A stretch of DNA of 64,000 nt from AWTP1-13 sp963814055 (lineage in GTDB: Bacteria > Pseudomonadota > Alphaproteobacteria > Rhizobiales > Hyphomicrobiaceae), in NCBI GenBank assembly GCA_963814055.1, contig CAWFBJ010000014.1, positions 248,001 to 312,000 on the forward strand, read 5' to 3'. The position numbers and the translations under genes are program-made. Shown here piece after piece: positions 8,835 through 16,378 of the stretch (its first letter is position 1; every line of letters begins with the position of its first letter). A model generated the notes under the pieces. That model saw only the letters and a list, made by a program, of their open reading frames with translations, was not told the DNA's origin and did no database searches.

Positions 8835-10597
8835 ATGGCAAAGAAGAAATCAACGGCCAACGAGTTCCCGACGGACGGCGGTGAAGTGCCCGAAACGGCC
8901 GCGCCCTACGTCGTGCTGGCCCGCAAGTACCGTCCGACCACCTTCGACGACCTGATCGGCCAGGACGCCATGGTGACGACGCTCAAGAACGCGTTCGCCA
9001 GCGACCGCATAGCTCAAGGTTTCATGCTGACCGGCGTGCGCGGGCGTCGGCAAGACCACCACGGCGCGCATCCTCTCGCGGGCCCTGAACTACGAACGCG
9101 ACGGCGTGGACAAGCCCACGTTCGACATGCCCGAGTTCGGCCGCCACTGCGTCGAGATCATGGAAGGGCGGCACCCTGACGTGCTGGAGATGGACGCGGC
9201 CTCCAATACCGGCGTCGACAACATCCGCGAGATCATCGAGAGCGCGCGCTATCGGCCACTGGTCGCCCGCTACAAGGTGTACCTCATCGACGAGGTGCAC
9301 ATGCTCTCCAAGGGCGCGTTCAACGCGCTGCTGAAGACGCTGGAAGAGCCGCCCGGCCATGTGAAGTTCATCTTCGCCACGACCGAGGTGCGCAAGGTGC
9401 CGGTGACGGTGCTGTCGCGCTGCCAGCGTTTCGATCTGCGCCGCGTCGACGTGCCGGTGCTGATGGAGCACTTCAAGAAGATCGTCGCCAAGGAAGGCGG
9501 CGAAGCCGAGGACGACGCCCTGGCGCTGATCGCGCGTGCGGCCGAGGGCTCGGTGCGCGATGGGCTCTCGCTGCTCGATCAGGCGCTGGCCATGAGTTCC
9601 GGCCGCGTCAACGCCCCCCAGGTGCGCGCCATGCTGGGCCTGGCCGATCGCGGGCGCATCTTCGATCTGCTCGAGAAGCTGTTTGGCGGCGCTGCCGGCG
9701 AAGCGCTGCAGCAGTTCGCGCGGCTGCATGGCGACGGTGCCGAGCCGCGGCAGGTGCTCGCCGACCTGGCCGAGGCCGTGCACGTCACGACACGCGCCAA
9801 AACGCTCGGCGTCGAGGCCGCGGGTGAGGGACTTTCGCGTCGAGGAGAAGCGCCGCGCCGCCGCGCTCGGCGGGCGGCTGTCGATGGCGATCCTGTCCCG
9901 CGCCTGGCAGATGCTGCTCAAGGGTCTGGAAGATGCCGCCAATGCGCCAAATCCAGCGGCCGCCGCGGAGATGGTGCTGATCCGGCTCGCCTACACGGCC
10001 GACCTGCCGCCACCCGACGAGATCATCAAGACTCTGGGCGGCGATGCGGTCGGCGTGCGGACCGGAAAACCGGTTGCGCCGCCGGAGAAGAGGGTGGCGG
10101 CCGCGACGCCCGTCGATGTTTTGGACGCCGATAGCAGCGACGAGAGCGACGACTTCAGCGATGAGGACGATGCCCCGCAGGATTATGCGCCGGCGGCGTT
10201 GCCGACCGTGCGCTCGTTCGCCGAGGTGGTGGAACTGGCCAGTGCGCGCCGCGAGGCCAAGCTCAAGGTCCACCTGGAAGAGCATGTGAGCCTGGTAAAA
10301 TTCGATCCTGCAGGCAGCATCGAGCTGCACCTGCTGGCCGGCGCCCCCAAGGAGCTTGCCAACGAGCTGCGCGAGAAGCTCAACGCCTGGACTGGAAAGC
10401 GCTGGATGGTGGCCTTGAGCAAGGCTCCCGGCGAACGGACCATCGGAGATGTGCAGCGGCAGCGCGCCGCTGCCGAGATCGAGGACATGCAACGCCATCC
10501 GGCCGTGGCCGCGGTGCTGCAACAGTTTCCCGACGCCGAGATCACCAGCGTGCGGCCACTGCCGAAGATCGACAAGGACGACACCGGAACCGGATGA
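8835..10597 (+). CDS. dnaX: DNA polymerase III subunit gamma/tau, frame broken twice
   Basis: Clamp-loader ATPase of the replicase. Reading through two single extra bases, at a GGG near 9040 and a GGG near 9830, gives about 586 residues: VLARKYRPTTFDDLIGQ at the N terminus, Walker A GVRGVGKTTT across the first break, VYLIDEVHML (Walker B) and LLKTLEEPP. The C-terminal part contains an acidic linker and a tau-like domain. The zinc-module cysteines are nearly all absent (one remains in GRHCVEIM). Both breaks need +1 shifts in core domains, unlike the programmed -1 shift of dnaX in E. coli, so they are probably sequencing errors. ybaB and recR follow. Confidence 0.9.
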
Positions 10598-10616
10598 GGG
10601 CCACAGCGGAGCTGTC

Positions 10617-10937
10617 ATGAAAGATCTGATGAAGCTGATGAAGCAGGCGGGCGAAATTCAGGGCCGCATGCAGAAGATGCAGGAGGAACTCGCGGCCCTG
10701 GAGGTCGAGGGTCAGTCCGGCGCGGGGCTGGTCGAGGTCAGGCTCAACGGCAAGATGGAGGCGCGCGGGATCAAGATCGACCCGAGCCTGATCAAGCCGG
10801 ACGAGGCCGAGATGCTGGAGGACCTGATCCTTGCCGCGTTCCAGGACGCCAAGGGCAAGGCCGAGACGGCGGTGCAGGCCAAGATGCAGGAAGTAACCGG
10901 CGGCTTGCAATTGCCGCCCGGGTTGAAGCTGTTTTGA
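10617..10937 (+). CDS. ybaB: YbaB/EbfC-family nucleoid-associated protein
   Basis: A 106-residue DNA-binding protein with the family pattern: N-terminal helix MKDLMKLMKQAGEIQGRMQKM, then the strand block containing GLVEVRLNGKMEARGIKIDP and a C-terminal helix. It dimerises and binds DNA non-specifically. ATG at 10617 with GGAG upstream; 19 bases after dnaX, and followed by recR, the usual dnaX-ybaB-recR order. Confidence 0.93.
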   Translation: MKDLMKLMKQAGEIQGRMQKMQEELAALEVEGQSGAGLVEVRLNGKMEARGIKIDPSLIKPDEAEMLEDLILAAFQDAKGKAETAVQAKMQEVTGGLQLPPGLKLF

Positions 10938-10942
10938 TAGAC

Positions 10943-10984
10943 TCCCTCTCCCCGTTCTTACGGGGAGAGGGTCGGGGTGAGGGG
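10943..10984. repeat. GC-rich palindromic intergenic repeat, copy 1
   Basis: CCCTCTCCCC, a short spacer, then GGGGAGAGGG forms a perfect hairpin, followed by GTCGGGGTGAGGGGC. The same layout occurs inverted at 11016-11066 and again inside coaBC at 25987-26033, so this is a dispersed REP-like family of this genome. It sits between ybaB and recR. Confidence 0.8.
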
Positions 10985-11015
10985 CAGCCAAGAGCGAACG
11001 TCGTGCCGTTTCCGC

Positions 11016-11066
11016 CCCTCACCCTAGCCCTCTCCCCATGCCGGAAGAGGCATAGGGAGAGGGGAC
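11016..11066. repeat. GC-rich palindromic intergenic repeat, copy 2 (inverted)
   Basis: Reverse-complement relative of the repeat at 10943-10984: GCCCCTCACCCTAGCCCTCTCCCC, then a loop, then GGGAGAGGGG. Together the two copies form a large facing pair about 30 bases apart just before recR, which could fold into a long stem in the transcript. Confidence 0.75.
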
Positions 11067-11078
11067 AGGTTGGAGTTC

Positions 11079-11681
11079 ATGTCCAAGCAATCCGCAGGCA
11101 CCGAGATCGAACGGCTGGTAGCGCTGCTGGCGCGCCTGCCGGGGCTCGGGCATCGCTCGGCGCGCAAGGCCGCGCTGACGCTCATCAAGCGGCGCACCGA
11201 TCTGCTGGAGCCGCTGGCGGCGGCGCTCGCCGATGCCGCCAGCAAGATCGTCACCTGCGCCAACTGCGGCAACATCGATACCGTCAGCCCCTGCACGATC
11301 TGCCAGGATCCGCGGCGCGATCCATCCCTGATCGTGGTGGTGGAGGAGATCGGCGACCTGTGGGCGCTGGAGCGCGCCGGCGTGGTGAGCGGCCTCTATC
11401 ACGTGCTGGGCGGACATTTATCGCCGCTCGATGGGGTAGGACCTGAGCAGCTCAACATCGGCAAGCTGGTCGAGCGGGCCGTGCCGCCCGTAAAGGAAGT
11501 GCTGCTGGCGCTCAACGCCACGGTCGAGGGGCAGTCGACCGCGCACTACCTCACCGAGCAGCTGCAGGGCCACGGTCTGATTGTAAGCCGGATTGCCCAG
11601 GGCGTGCCGATGGGCGGCGAACTCGACTACCTGGACGAAGGCACGCTGGCCGCCGCCATCAAGAGCCGGCGGACGATGTAG
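11079..11681 (+). CDS. recR: recombination protein RecR
   Basis: A 200-residue DNA-binding clamp protein of the RecFOR gap-repair pathway. The N-terminal helix-hairpin-helix (RLPGLGHRSARKAAL), the four-cysteine zinc finger CANCGNIDTVSPCTIC, and the Toprim segment LIVVVEEIGDLWALERAG followed by YHVLGGHLSPLDGVGP are all present. The ATG at 11079 is preferred over the TTG three codons upstream. Third gene of the dnaX-ybaB-recR unit. Confidence 0.95.
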   Translation: MSKQSAGTEIERLVALLARLPGLGHRSARKAALTLIKRRTDLLEPLAAALADAASKIVTCANCGNIDTVSPCTICQDPRRDPSLIVVVEEIGDLWALERAGVVSGLYHVLGGHLSPLDGVGPEQLNIGKLVERAVPPVKEVLLALNATVEGQSTAHYLTEQLQGHGLIVSRIAQGVPMGGELDYLDEGTLAAAIKSRRTM

Positions 11682-11787
11682 TCACGACCGGGCAGGGCAC
11701 TGTGGATCGCGCGCTGCGACATCTTAAGTCTTACGGCTGGCGCCTTGGCACCGTACCATTTGCTGTTCGTAGCCTGACGAGGCCAGT

Positions 11788-12366
11788 GTGGTGGCAATCG
11801 ATAACCAGAAGCAGCCTGCCCGTAGAGACTTCCTCGTGCAGGCCGCAGGTGCGTTTGTCGGCGTTGGGTGCGCGGCGGCGCTGTGGCCGTTCATCGACCA
11901 GATGAATCCGAACAGCGCAACGCCTCCGCCCGAAGTGACGGACGTCGATCTGGCTCCGATTGCGCCTGGCCAGGCGATCTCGGTGCGGTGGCGGGGCTTG
12001 CCCATCTTTGTGCGCAATCGCACGCGTGAAGAGGTGCAGCATGCCCGCAGCACACCTTTGTCCGATCTTCGCGATCAATTGGCGCGCAACGAAGCACTTT
12101 CCAGGAAGGCACCTGCCTATGACACCAATCGCACGAAGCAGGGGCGCGACAACTGGCTCGTGGTGGTGGGCGTGTGCACCCACCTGGGCTGCATATTGAA
12201 ATCCAGCGCAACGGCTGCGGCGGGTGATGCCGGCGAAGCCTGGTTCTGCCCCTGCCATGCGGCTCGGTTTGACGTCTCGGGCAGGGTTCGCAGCGGGCCC
12301 GCACTCACGAACCTGCCGGTGCCGCCGTATCAGTTTCTCACAGCCAGCCGCATCAGGATTGGATAG
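11788..12366 (+). CDS. petA: Rieske iron-sulfur subunit of a cytochrome bc1-type complex, atypical cluster loop
   Basis: A 192-residue Rieske protein with a twin-arginine signal-anchor (ARRDFLVQAAGAF then a hydrophobic segment to WPFIDQMNP), as in bc1 complexes. Cluster ligands are in CTHLGC and CPCH. The residues after the second Cys-His are AARFD instead of the usual GSHYD, so the Ser and Tyr that hydrogen-bond to the cluster and raise its potential are Ala and Phe. No cytochrome b or c1 gene adjoins it. GTG start (11788 or 11791). It may be a second, low-potential Rieske subunit working with quinones other than ubiquinone, or it may serve another complex. Confidence 0.85.
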   Translation: MVAIDNQKQPARRDFLVQAAGAFVGVGCAAALWPFIDQMNPNSATPPPEVTDVDLAPIAPGQAISVRWRGLPIFVRNRTREEVQHARSTPLSDLRDQLARNEALSRKAPAYDTNRTKQGRDNWLVVVGVCTHLGCILKSSATAAAGDAGEAWFCPCHAARFDVSGRVRSGPALTNLPVPPYQFLTASRIRIG

Positions 12367-12410
12367 GCTGTTTCGACGCTGGCGCGAAACCAGGTTACTC
12401 GCGGAGTGCA

Positions 12411-13121
12411 ATGGCCGAGAGCGTTGCCGTCATTCATCGCGTACTGGCGAGCGGAAGCAGCTTTCCCTCGGTCGTCGAGACGGGCACGGGACGTCAGTAT
12501 GTCCTGAAGCTGTCCGGTGCGGGGTCTGGCAGACGCGCGCTTGCCACGGAATACCTGGCGCTCAAGATCGCAGGACACTTCGGCCTGACTGTGCCGGACG
12601 CGCTGGTGATCGATCTTCCGCGCGATTTCCCCTGGCAAACCGGCACGGATGAGTTCTACGAGGCTGTGCAACGCAGCGCGGGGCCGAACCTCGGCGTCGC
12701 ACTCATTGCGGATGCGCATGACGTGAAGGCAAATGATCTTGCCGAGCTGCCTGCGCCGTTCACCCAGCGTCTTGGCGCCGTTGACGCTTTACTGCAGAAC
12801 GTCGATCGCACCGCCGCCAACCCGAACATCATGCGTGATGCGGCCGGCGTGCACTGGGCCATCGATTTCGGCGCCTGTCTTTTGTTCGATCGCCTTGCGC
12901 GCGGCGCGCTCGAACCGCGACCCGATCTTCCATCCAATCATTTTCTCGCCGGCGAAGGCCGCATTGCATCCGCTCGCAGCGTCGTCGAGGTAATCGACAA
13001 AACGGATCTTCAGGCGATCATCCAAGCCCTCCCGGGAGCGTGGCTCGAGGATCTGGGGCTTCCGCGCTCCGCGTTGCGGCAGCGACTGGCGGCTTACCTG
13101 CAAGCGCTTCGCTTGGCTTGA
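12411..13121 (+). CDS. HipA-like kinase domain protein
   Basis: A 236-residue protein resembling stand-alone HipA-like kinases (shorter than HipA toxins). Features: YVLKLSG near residue 27, a hydrophobic core ATEYLALKIAGHFGL, and the catalytic-loop-like DALLQNVDRTAANPN followed by WAIDFGACLLFD, which parallels the HRD and DFG motifs. No HipB antitoxin gene is adjacent. ATG at 12411, 44 bases after the Rieske gene. A Ser/Thr kinase role is inferred; the target is unknown. Confidence 0.7.
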   Translation: MAESVAVIHRVLASGSSFPSVVETGTGRQYVLKLSGAGSGRRALATEYLALKIAGHFGLTVPDALVIDLPRDFPWQTGTDEFYEAVQRSAGPNLGVALIADAHDVKANDLAELPAPFTQRLGAVDALLQNVDRTAANPNIMRDAAGVHWAIDFGACLLFDRLARGALEPRPDLPSNHFLAGEGRIASARSVVEVIDKTDLQAIIQALPGAWLEDLGLPRSALRQRLAAYLQALRLA

Positions 13122-13220
13122 AAGCACTGGCCGTCGTGCATGGCTGCAATTTCGCGCCGGACTATCGGGGTGACGCGCTGGACTGTAAGAGTGAGCGCTA
13201 TCAAGCCGGGAGGACACGCA

Positions 13221-14006
13221 ATGGCCAATCTCAAAGGCAAAGTCGCCTGGGTCACGGGTGCAGGCACAGGCATCGGCGAAGGCGCCGCGCTGGCCCTGGC
13301 ACGCGACGGTGCAACGGTGGTGCTCACAGGTCGGCGCACGGAGGCCCTGCAGGCCGTTGCGGACAAGATCGGCAAGGCTGGCGGCAAGGCGTCGGTTCAG
13401 CCGGCCGACGTGACCAAGGCAGCCGCGGTGCAGAAAGTGGCCGATGCCATTCGTTCCGAGCACGGCCGGCTCGACATCGTCGTCAACAACGCCGGCATGA
13501 ACATCCCGGATCGCACCTGGCAGCGCCTCAAGGCCGAAGGCGCCGACGCGGTGATCACCGGCAACCTCACCAGCGCGTTCTACGTGGTGCAGGCCGCGCT
13601 GCCGATCATGCGCGCGCAGAAGAACGGGCTGATCATCCATACCGCGTCATGGGCAGGCCGCTTCATAGGCCCGGTATCGGGCCCGGCCTATACGGCGGCC
13701 AAGCACGGCATGGTGGCCATGAGCCATACGATCAATCTCGAGGAATGCCAGAACGGCATCCGGTCGTGCGTAGTATGTCCCGGCGAGGTGGCGACGCCGA
13801 TTCTGGTCAACCGGCCGATCCCGGAGACGCCCGAGACCATGGCGCGCATGGTGCAGTCGGAGGACATGGGCAACATCATCGCCTTCATCGCCGGACAGCC
13901 GGCGCATGTGTGCATCAACGAGATCGTGGTGAGCCCCACGCACAACCGCGGCTACATCGGCATCATGAAGGCCCGTGAGGCGGCATTGGCGGCGGCGCGG
14001 AAGTGA
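13221..14006 (+). CDS. short-chain dehydrogenase/reductase
   Basis: A 261-residue classical SDR. The cofactor motif TGAGTGIGEG is near residue 12, NNAG near 90, the catalytic Ser region HTASWAGRF and YTAAKHG (Tyr-x3-Lys) around 155-160. The GRR after strand 2 suggests NADP(H) preference. The start at 13221 has GGGAGG upstream and gives MANLKGKVAWVTG as expected. Substrate is unknown; no pathway genes adjoin it. Confidence 0.9.
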   Translation: MANLKGKVAWVTGAGTGIGEGAALALARDGATVVLTGRRTEALQAVADKIGKAGGKASVQPADVTKAAAVQKVADAIRSEHGRLDIVVNNAGMNIPDRTWQRLKAEGADAVITGNLTSAFYVVQAALPIMRAQKNGLIIHTASWAGRFIGPVSGPAYTAAKHGMVAMSHTINLEECQNGIRSCVVCPGEVATPILVNRPIPETPETMARMVQSEDMGNIIAFIAGQPAHVCINEIVVSPTHNRGYIGIMKAREAALAAARK

Positions 14007-14030
14007 TCCGAGGTTCGCGACCAGCCGCTT

Positions 14031-14062
14031 CGTCATCCCGGCGCTTGTCGCGGGATCCATCG
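14031..14062. repeat. dispersed palindromic repeat (TCATCCCGG...GGGATCCA type)
   Basis: GTCATCCCGGCGCTTGTCGC followed by GGGATCCA; same ends as the element at 16335-16378 in the opposite orientation. Sits between the convergent SDR and YjbR-like genes. Confidence 0.6.
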
Positions 14063-14082
14063 TGCGGCGTGCGCGGCGTTGC

Positions 14083-14436
14083 CTATTGCCTGTCGAACTC
14101 CGCGACCAGCCGTTTGGGCGCTTTCTGGCGCCAGGCCTGCTCCAGCCGATGCCGCAGCTTGGACGTGCTGATCTTGTTCAACCGCACCAGCACGGCGTGC
14201 CACCCCTTGTAGTGGTCGGTCTCGAAGTAGACCTTGGGGTCCACCTCCATGAGCATTTCTTTCTCGTCGGGGGCACTGTGCACGACCAGCGTGTCGGCGT
14301 CCTTCAGGCGGGCAAACAACTTGCCCCGCACCTTGAGGGCAGGCGTCCCGTACGAGGTGCCTTCCTCGACTCCCGGCAGGTGTGCCGTCGCGGCAAGTAC
14401 GCGTGCGAACGCAGCTTCAAGTGGCTTGGATGACAT
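14083..14436 (-). CDS. MmcQ/YjbR-family protein
   Basis: A 117-residue small protein of the MmcQ/YjbR family, recognised by EEGTSYGTPALKVRGKLFARLKD, the FETDHYKGWHAVLV block and the C-terminal helix. Members have a double-wing fold resembling DNA-binding domains, but their function is not established. Convergent with the SDR gene; ATG start at 14436. Confidence 0.82.
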   Translation of the reverse strand: MSSKPLEAAFARVLAATAHLPGVEEGTSYGTPALKVRGKLFARLKDADTLVVHSAPDEKEMLMEVDPKVYFETDHYKGWHAVLVRLNKISTSKLRHRLEQAWRQKAPKRLVAEFDRQ

Positions 14437-14694
14437 CGAGCGATTTAAGCGTCACCGCGTGCCTTCTGCAACCCGCGGCGAGGTGAGACAAGCGAGGACC
14501 GGCGCAGAACCCATGGGCATTTGCGCAACAGGGTAGCGCTCCGCCTACGCCCTTCCCCGCGGCCGCTGTTATTTCGCCGAAATCTTCCCGTAGCACGCGC
14601 CCTCCTGCCGAAACGCCCCGTGTCCGGGTTCCTTGAATCCTGGCTGGCGCGCGCCGCTTTGCGGTGGTGTGTTCCGCGTTCCGATGGGCCTATC

Positions 14695-14758
14695 GAGGCC
14701 GTAGCTCAGTGGCAGAGCGCCCGGGAGGTCGGGGGTTCGATTCCTTCAGGCTTCTCCA
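14695..14758 (+). pseudogene. tRNA-Thr(CGT)-like remnant lacking the anticodon loop
   Basis: Acceptor strands GAGGCCG and AGGCTTC pair, the D arm GCTCAGTGGCAGAGC is normal, the T arm GGGGG TTCGATT CCTTC is recognisable, and an encoded TCCA ends it. Between D and T arms only 12 bases remain instead of about 22: the anticodon loop and part of its stem are missing. The surviving arms recall alphaproteobacterial tRNA-Thr(CGT). It ends on the first base of tRNA-Lys. Probably non-functional unless the gap is an assembly error. Confidence 0.6.
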
Positions 14759-14830
14759 AACGGCTAGCTCAATGGGTAGAGCACAAGACTCTTCATCTTG
14801 GGGTCGTGGGTTCAACTCCCACGTCGTTCG
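14758..14830 (+). tRNA. tRNA-Lys (anticodon CTT)
   Basis: Cloverleaf fits: acceptor AAACGGC / GTCGTTC (first pair mismatched), D arm GCTC...GAGC, anticodon arm CAAGA-CTCTTCA-TCTTG with anticodon CTT at 14791-14793, five-base variable loop and T arm GTGGG-TTCAACT-CCCAC. CCA is not encoded. Reads lysine AAG codons. Directly abuts the tRNA-like remnant, so both were probably one transcript. Confidence 0.85.
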
Positions 14831-15145
14831 CATGTTCGCTAACAACGAGCATTCACACATGGGAAGCCGGCTGCTTCCCTGCTGATCCATCCGATCATCG
14901 AGGCCCCGGCCGAGATGGCGGCCGGGTCGGCAACGTCGCGGCGCTCTGCGCCGGCGCGGATACCGCCTTTGGCACCGAGCCCGAGGCCCGGCACCGGCGC
15001 GTGCGATCTTCGGATCGGCGCGGACGCAGCCAGGCACGCAAGGCGAGGAGCCCAGGGCTGAAGCGCCGGCCCGTGGCTTCGGCGGGGGATGCAGCCGGTG
15101 ACCTGAGCGGGTCGTACTGTTGAAGAAGAATGATTGGAGTGTGTC
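14831..15145. other. intergenic region without a recognised gene
   Basis: About 315 bases between tRNA-Lys and the slipin gene. It has a perfect GC hairpin CCCGGCC / GGCCGGG at 14905-14926 without a following T run, possibly marking the 3' end of the tRNA transcript, and GGAG before the slipin start. I see no coding sequence I can support. Confidence 0.5.
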
Positions 15146-16306
15146 GTGCTGTTCAAGTTCAGGGTGATCGTCAAGGATGACGAGCGGGCGTTTCTCACGC
15201 GCGATGGCCGGTTTGAGCGTTTGCTCGGCCCGGGCCGCTTCATGGCGCTCAACTTCGGTCGCCGCCTGGCAGCCGAGACCGTCAAGGTCGCGCGCACGGA
15301 AATTGCGCCGGACAAGGCGTTGCTGCTGGCGAAGACGCATCCTCACGTTGCCGACGACAATTTCGAGATCGTGCAGCTCGGTGCCAACGAGGTGGCGATC
15401 GTCTCGCTCGACGGCGAGCCGAAGCACCTGGTCATGCCGAACAGCACGCGGGCGTTCTGGAAGGCGGTCACCAAGATCGACGTCGAGCGCATCGACGCCG
15501 GCACTGAAATGCGCGTGGCCAAGCGCCACCTCGATAGGATCGATCTCGCGCGCATGCCGCTGGTGGTTCACGCGGTGGTCGAGGCGCACGAGGCGGGACT
15601 ATTGTTCGTCGACGGCAAGCTGATCGAGCGCCTGCCGGCGGGCCGGCATGCGTTCTGGGCGGTGGGCCGCACGGTCAAGATCCAGAAGGTCGACGCGCGT
15701 CCGACGCCGCTCGAGGTGACGGCGCAGGAGATCCTGACCAAGGATCGCATCGGCATCCGCGTGACGCTGACGGCGTTCACCCGCGTGGTGGACCCGGAGA
15801 AGGCCGCGCTGGCATCGGGCGACGTGTCGAACACCATCTACCGGCTCGTGCAGTTCGCGATCCGGGAGGCGGTGGCGACGCGCACGCTGGATGAGATCCT
15901 GGCGGCGCGCGACACCATCGACCGCGAGGTGCGCGCGTTCGTCACCGAGCGCGCACGCGACCTCGGCGTCGAGATCGGCGAGATCGGTGTCAAGGACGTG
16001 ATCCTGCCGGGTGACGTGCGTGACCTGCTGAACAAGGTCGTGGAGGCGGAGCGGACGGCCAAGGCCAACCTGATCCGTCGCCAGGAGGAGACCGCAGCTA
16101 CTCGTTCGCTGCTCAACACGGCGCGGCTGATGGAGGACAACCCTCTGCTGTTGCGTCTGAAGGAGCTGGAGGCGCTCGAGAAGCTGGTGGAGAAGGTCGG
16201 CCGCATCGACCTGCATGCGGGTGCAGGTGCCGGCGGCTTCGATGCCCTGCTGCAGAACCTGTACCGCCTGCGCGCCGACGCCGACGGCGGTTCGAAGCCG
16301 TCCTAA
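15146..16306 (+). CDS. SPFH/band-7 domain protein, slipin family
   Basis: A 386-residue stomatin/slipin-like protein. The N terminus (LFKFRVIVKDDERAFLTRDGR) replaces the usual transmembrane hairpin with a soluble-looking segment. The SPFH core runs from about 170 to 330 (ALVVHAVVEAHEAGLL region to IRVTLTAFTRVVDPEKAA, then EVRAFVTERARDLGVEIGEIGVKDV), followed by a helical oligomerisation tail with AERTAKANLIRRQEETAATR. Such proteins form membrane-associated rings. GTG at 15146 follows GGAG at seven bases and is preferred to a TTG four codons upstream. Confidence 0.85.
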   Translation: MLFKFRVIVKDDERAFLTRDGRFERLLGPGRFMALNFGRRLAAETVKVARTEIAPDKALLLAKTHPHVADDNFEIVQLGANEVAIVSLDGEPKHLVMPNSTRAFWKAVTKIDVERIDAGTEMRVAKRHLDRIDLARMPLVVHAVVEAHEAGLLFVDGKLIERLPAGRHAFWAVGRTVKIQKVDARPTPLEVTAQEILTKDRIGIRVTLTAFTRVVDPEKAALASGDVSNTIYRLVQFAIREAVATRTLDEILAARDTIDREVRAFVTERARDLGVEIGEIGVKDVILPGDVRDLLNKVVEAERTAKANLIRRQEETAATRSLLNTARLMEDNPLLLRLKELEALEKLVEKVGRIDLHAGAGAGGFDALLQNLYRLRADADGGSKPS

Positions 16307-16334
16307 CGCCACGGCAGGTTATGCCGCGTAGCCC

Positions 16335-16378
16335 CTGGATCCCGGATATTCCGCTCGCGCGGAATTCCGGGATGACAG
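16335..16378. repeat. dispersed palindromic repeat (TGGATCCCGGA...TCCGGGATGACA type)
   Basis: CTGGATCCCGGATATTCCGC then a GCGC centre and GGAATTCCGGGATGACAG: arms complementary over most of their length. Same family as 14031-14062. Lies between the convergent slipin and oxygenase genes. Confidence 0.7.

Noticed and set aside
9830..10597. Programmed frameshifting in dnaX making gamma and tau
   Set aside because: Both breaks need a +1 shift, one lies in the Walker A motif and the other inside the core domains, without an A-rich slippery site. The known dnaX mechanism is -1 and further downstream.
14695..14758. A functional tRNA
   Set aside because: Only 12 bases lie between the D and T arms, so there is no anticodon loop.
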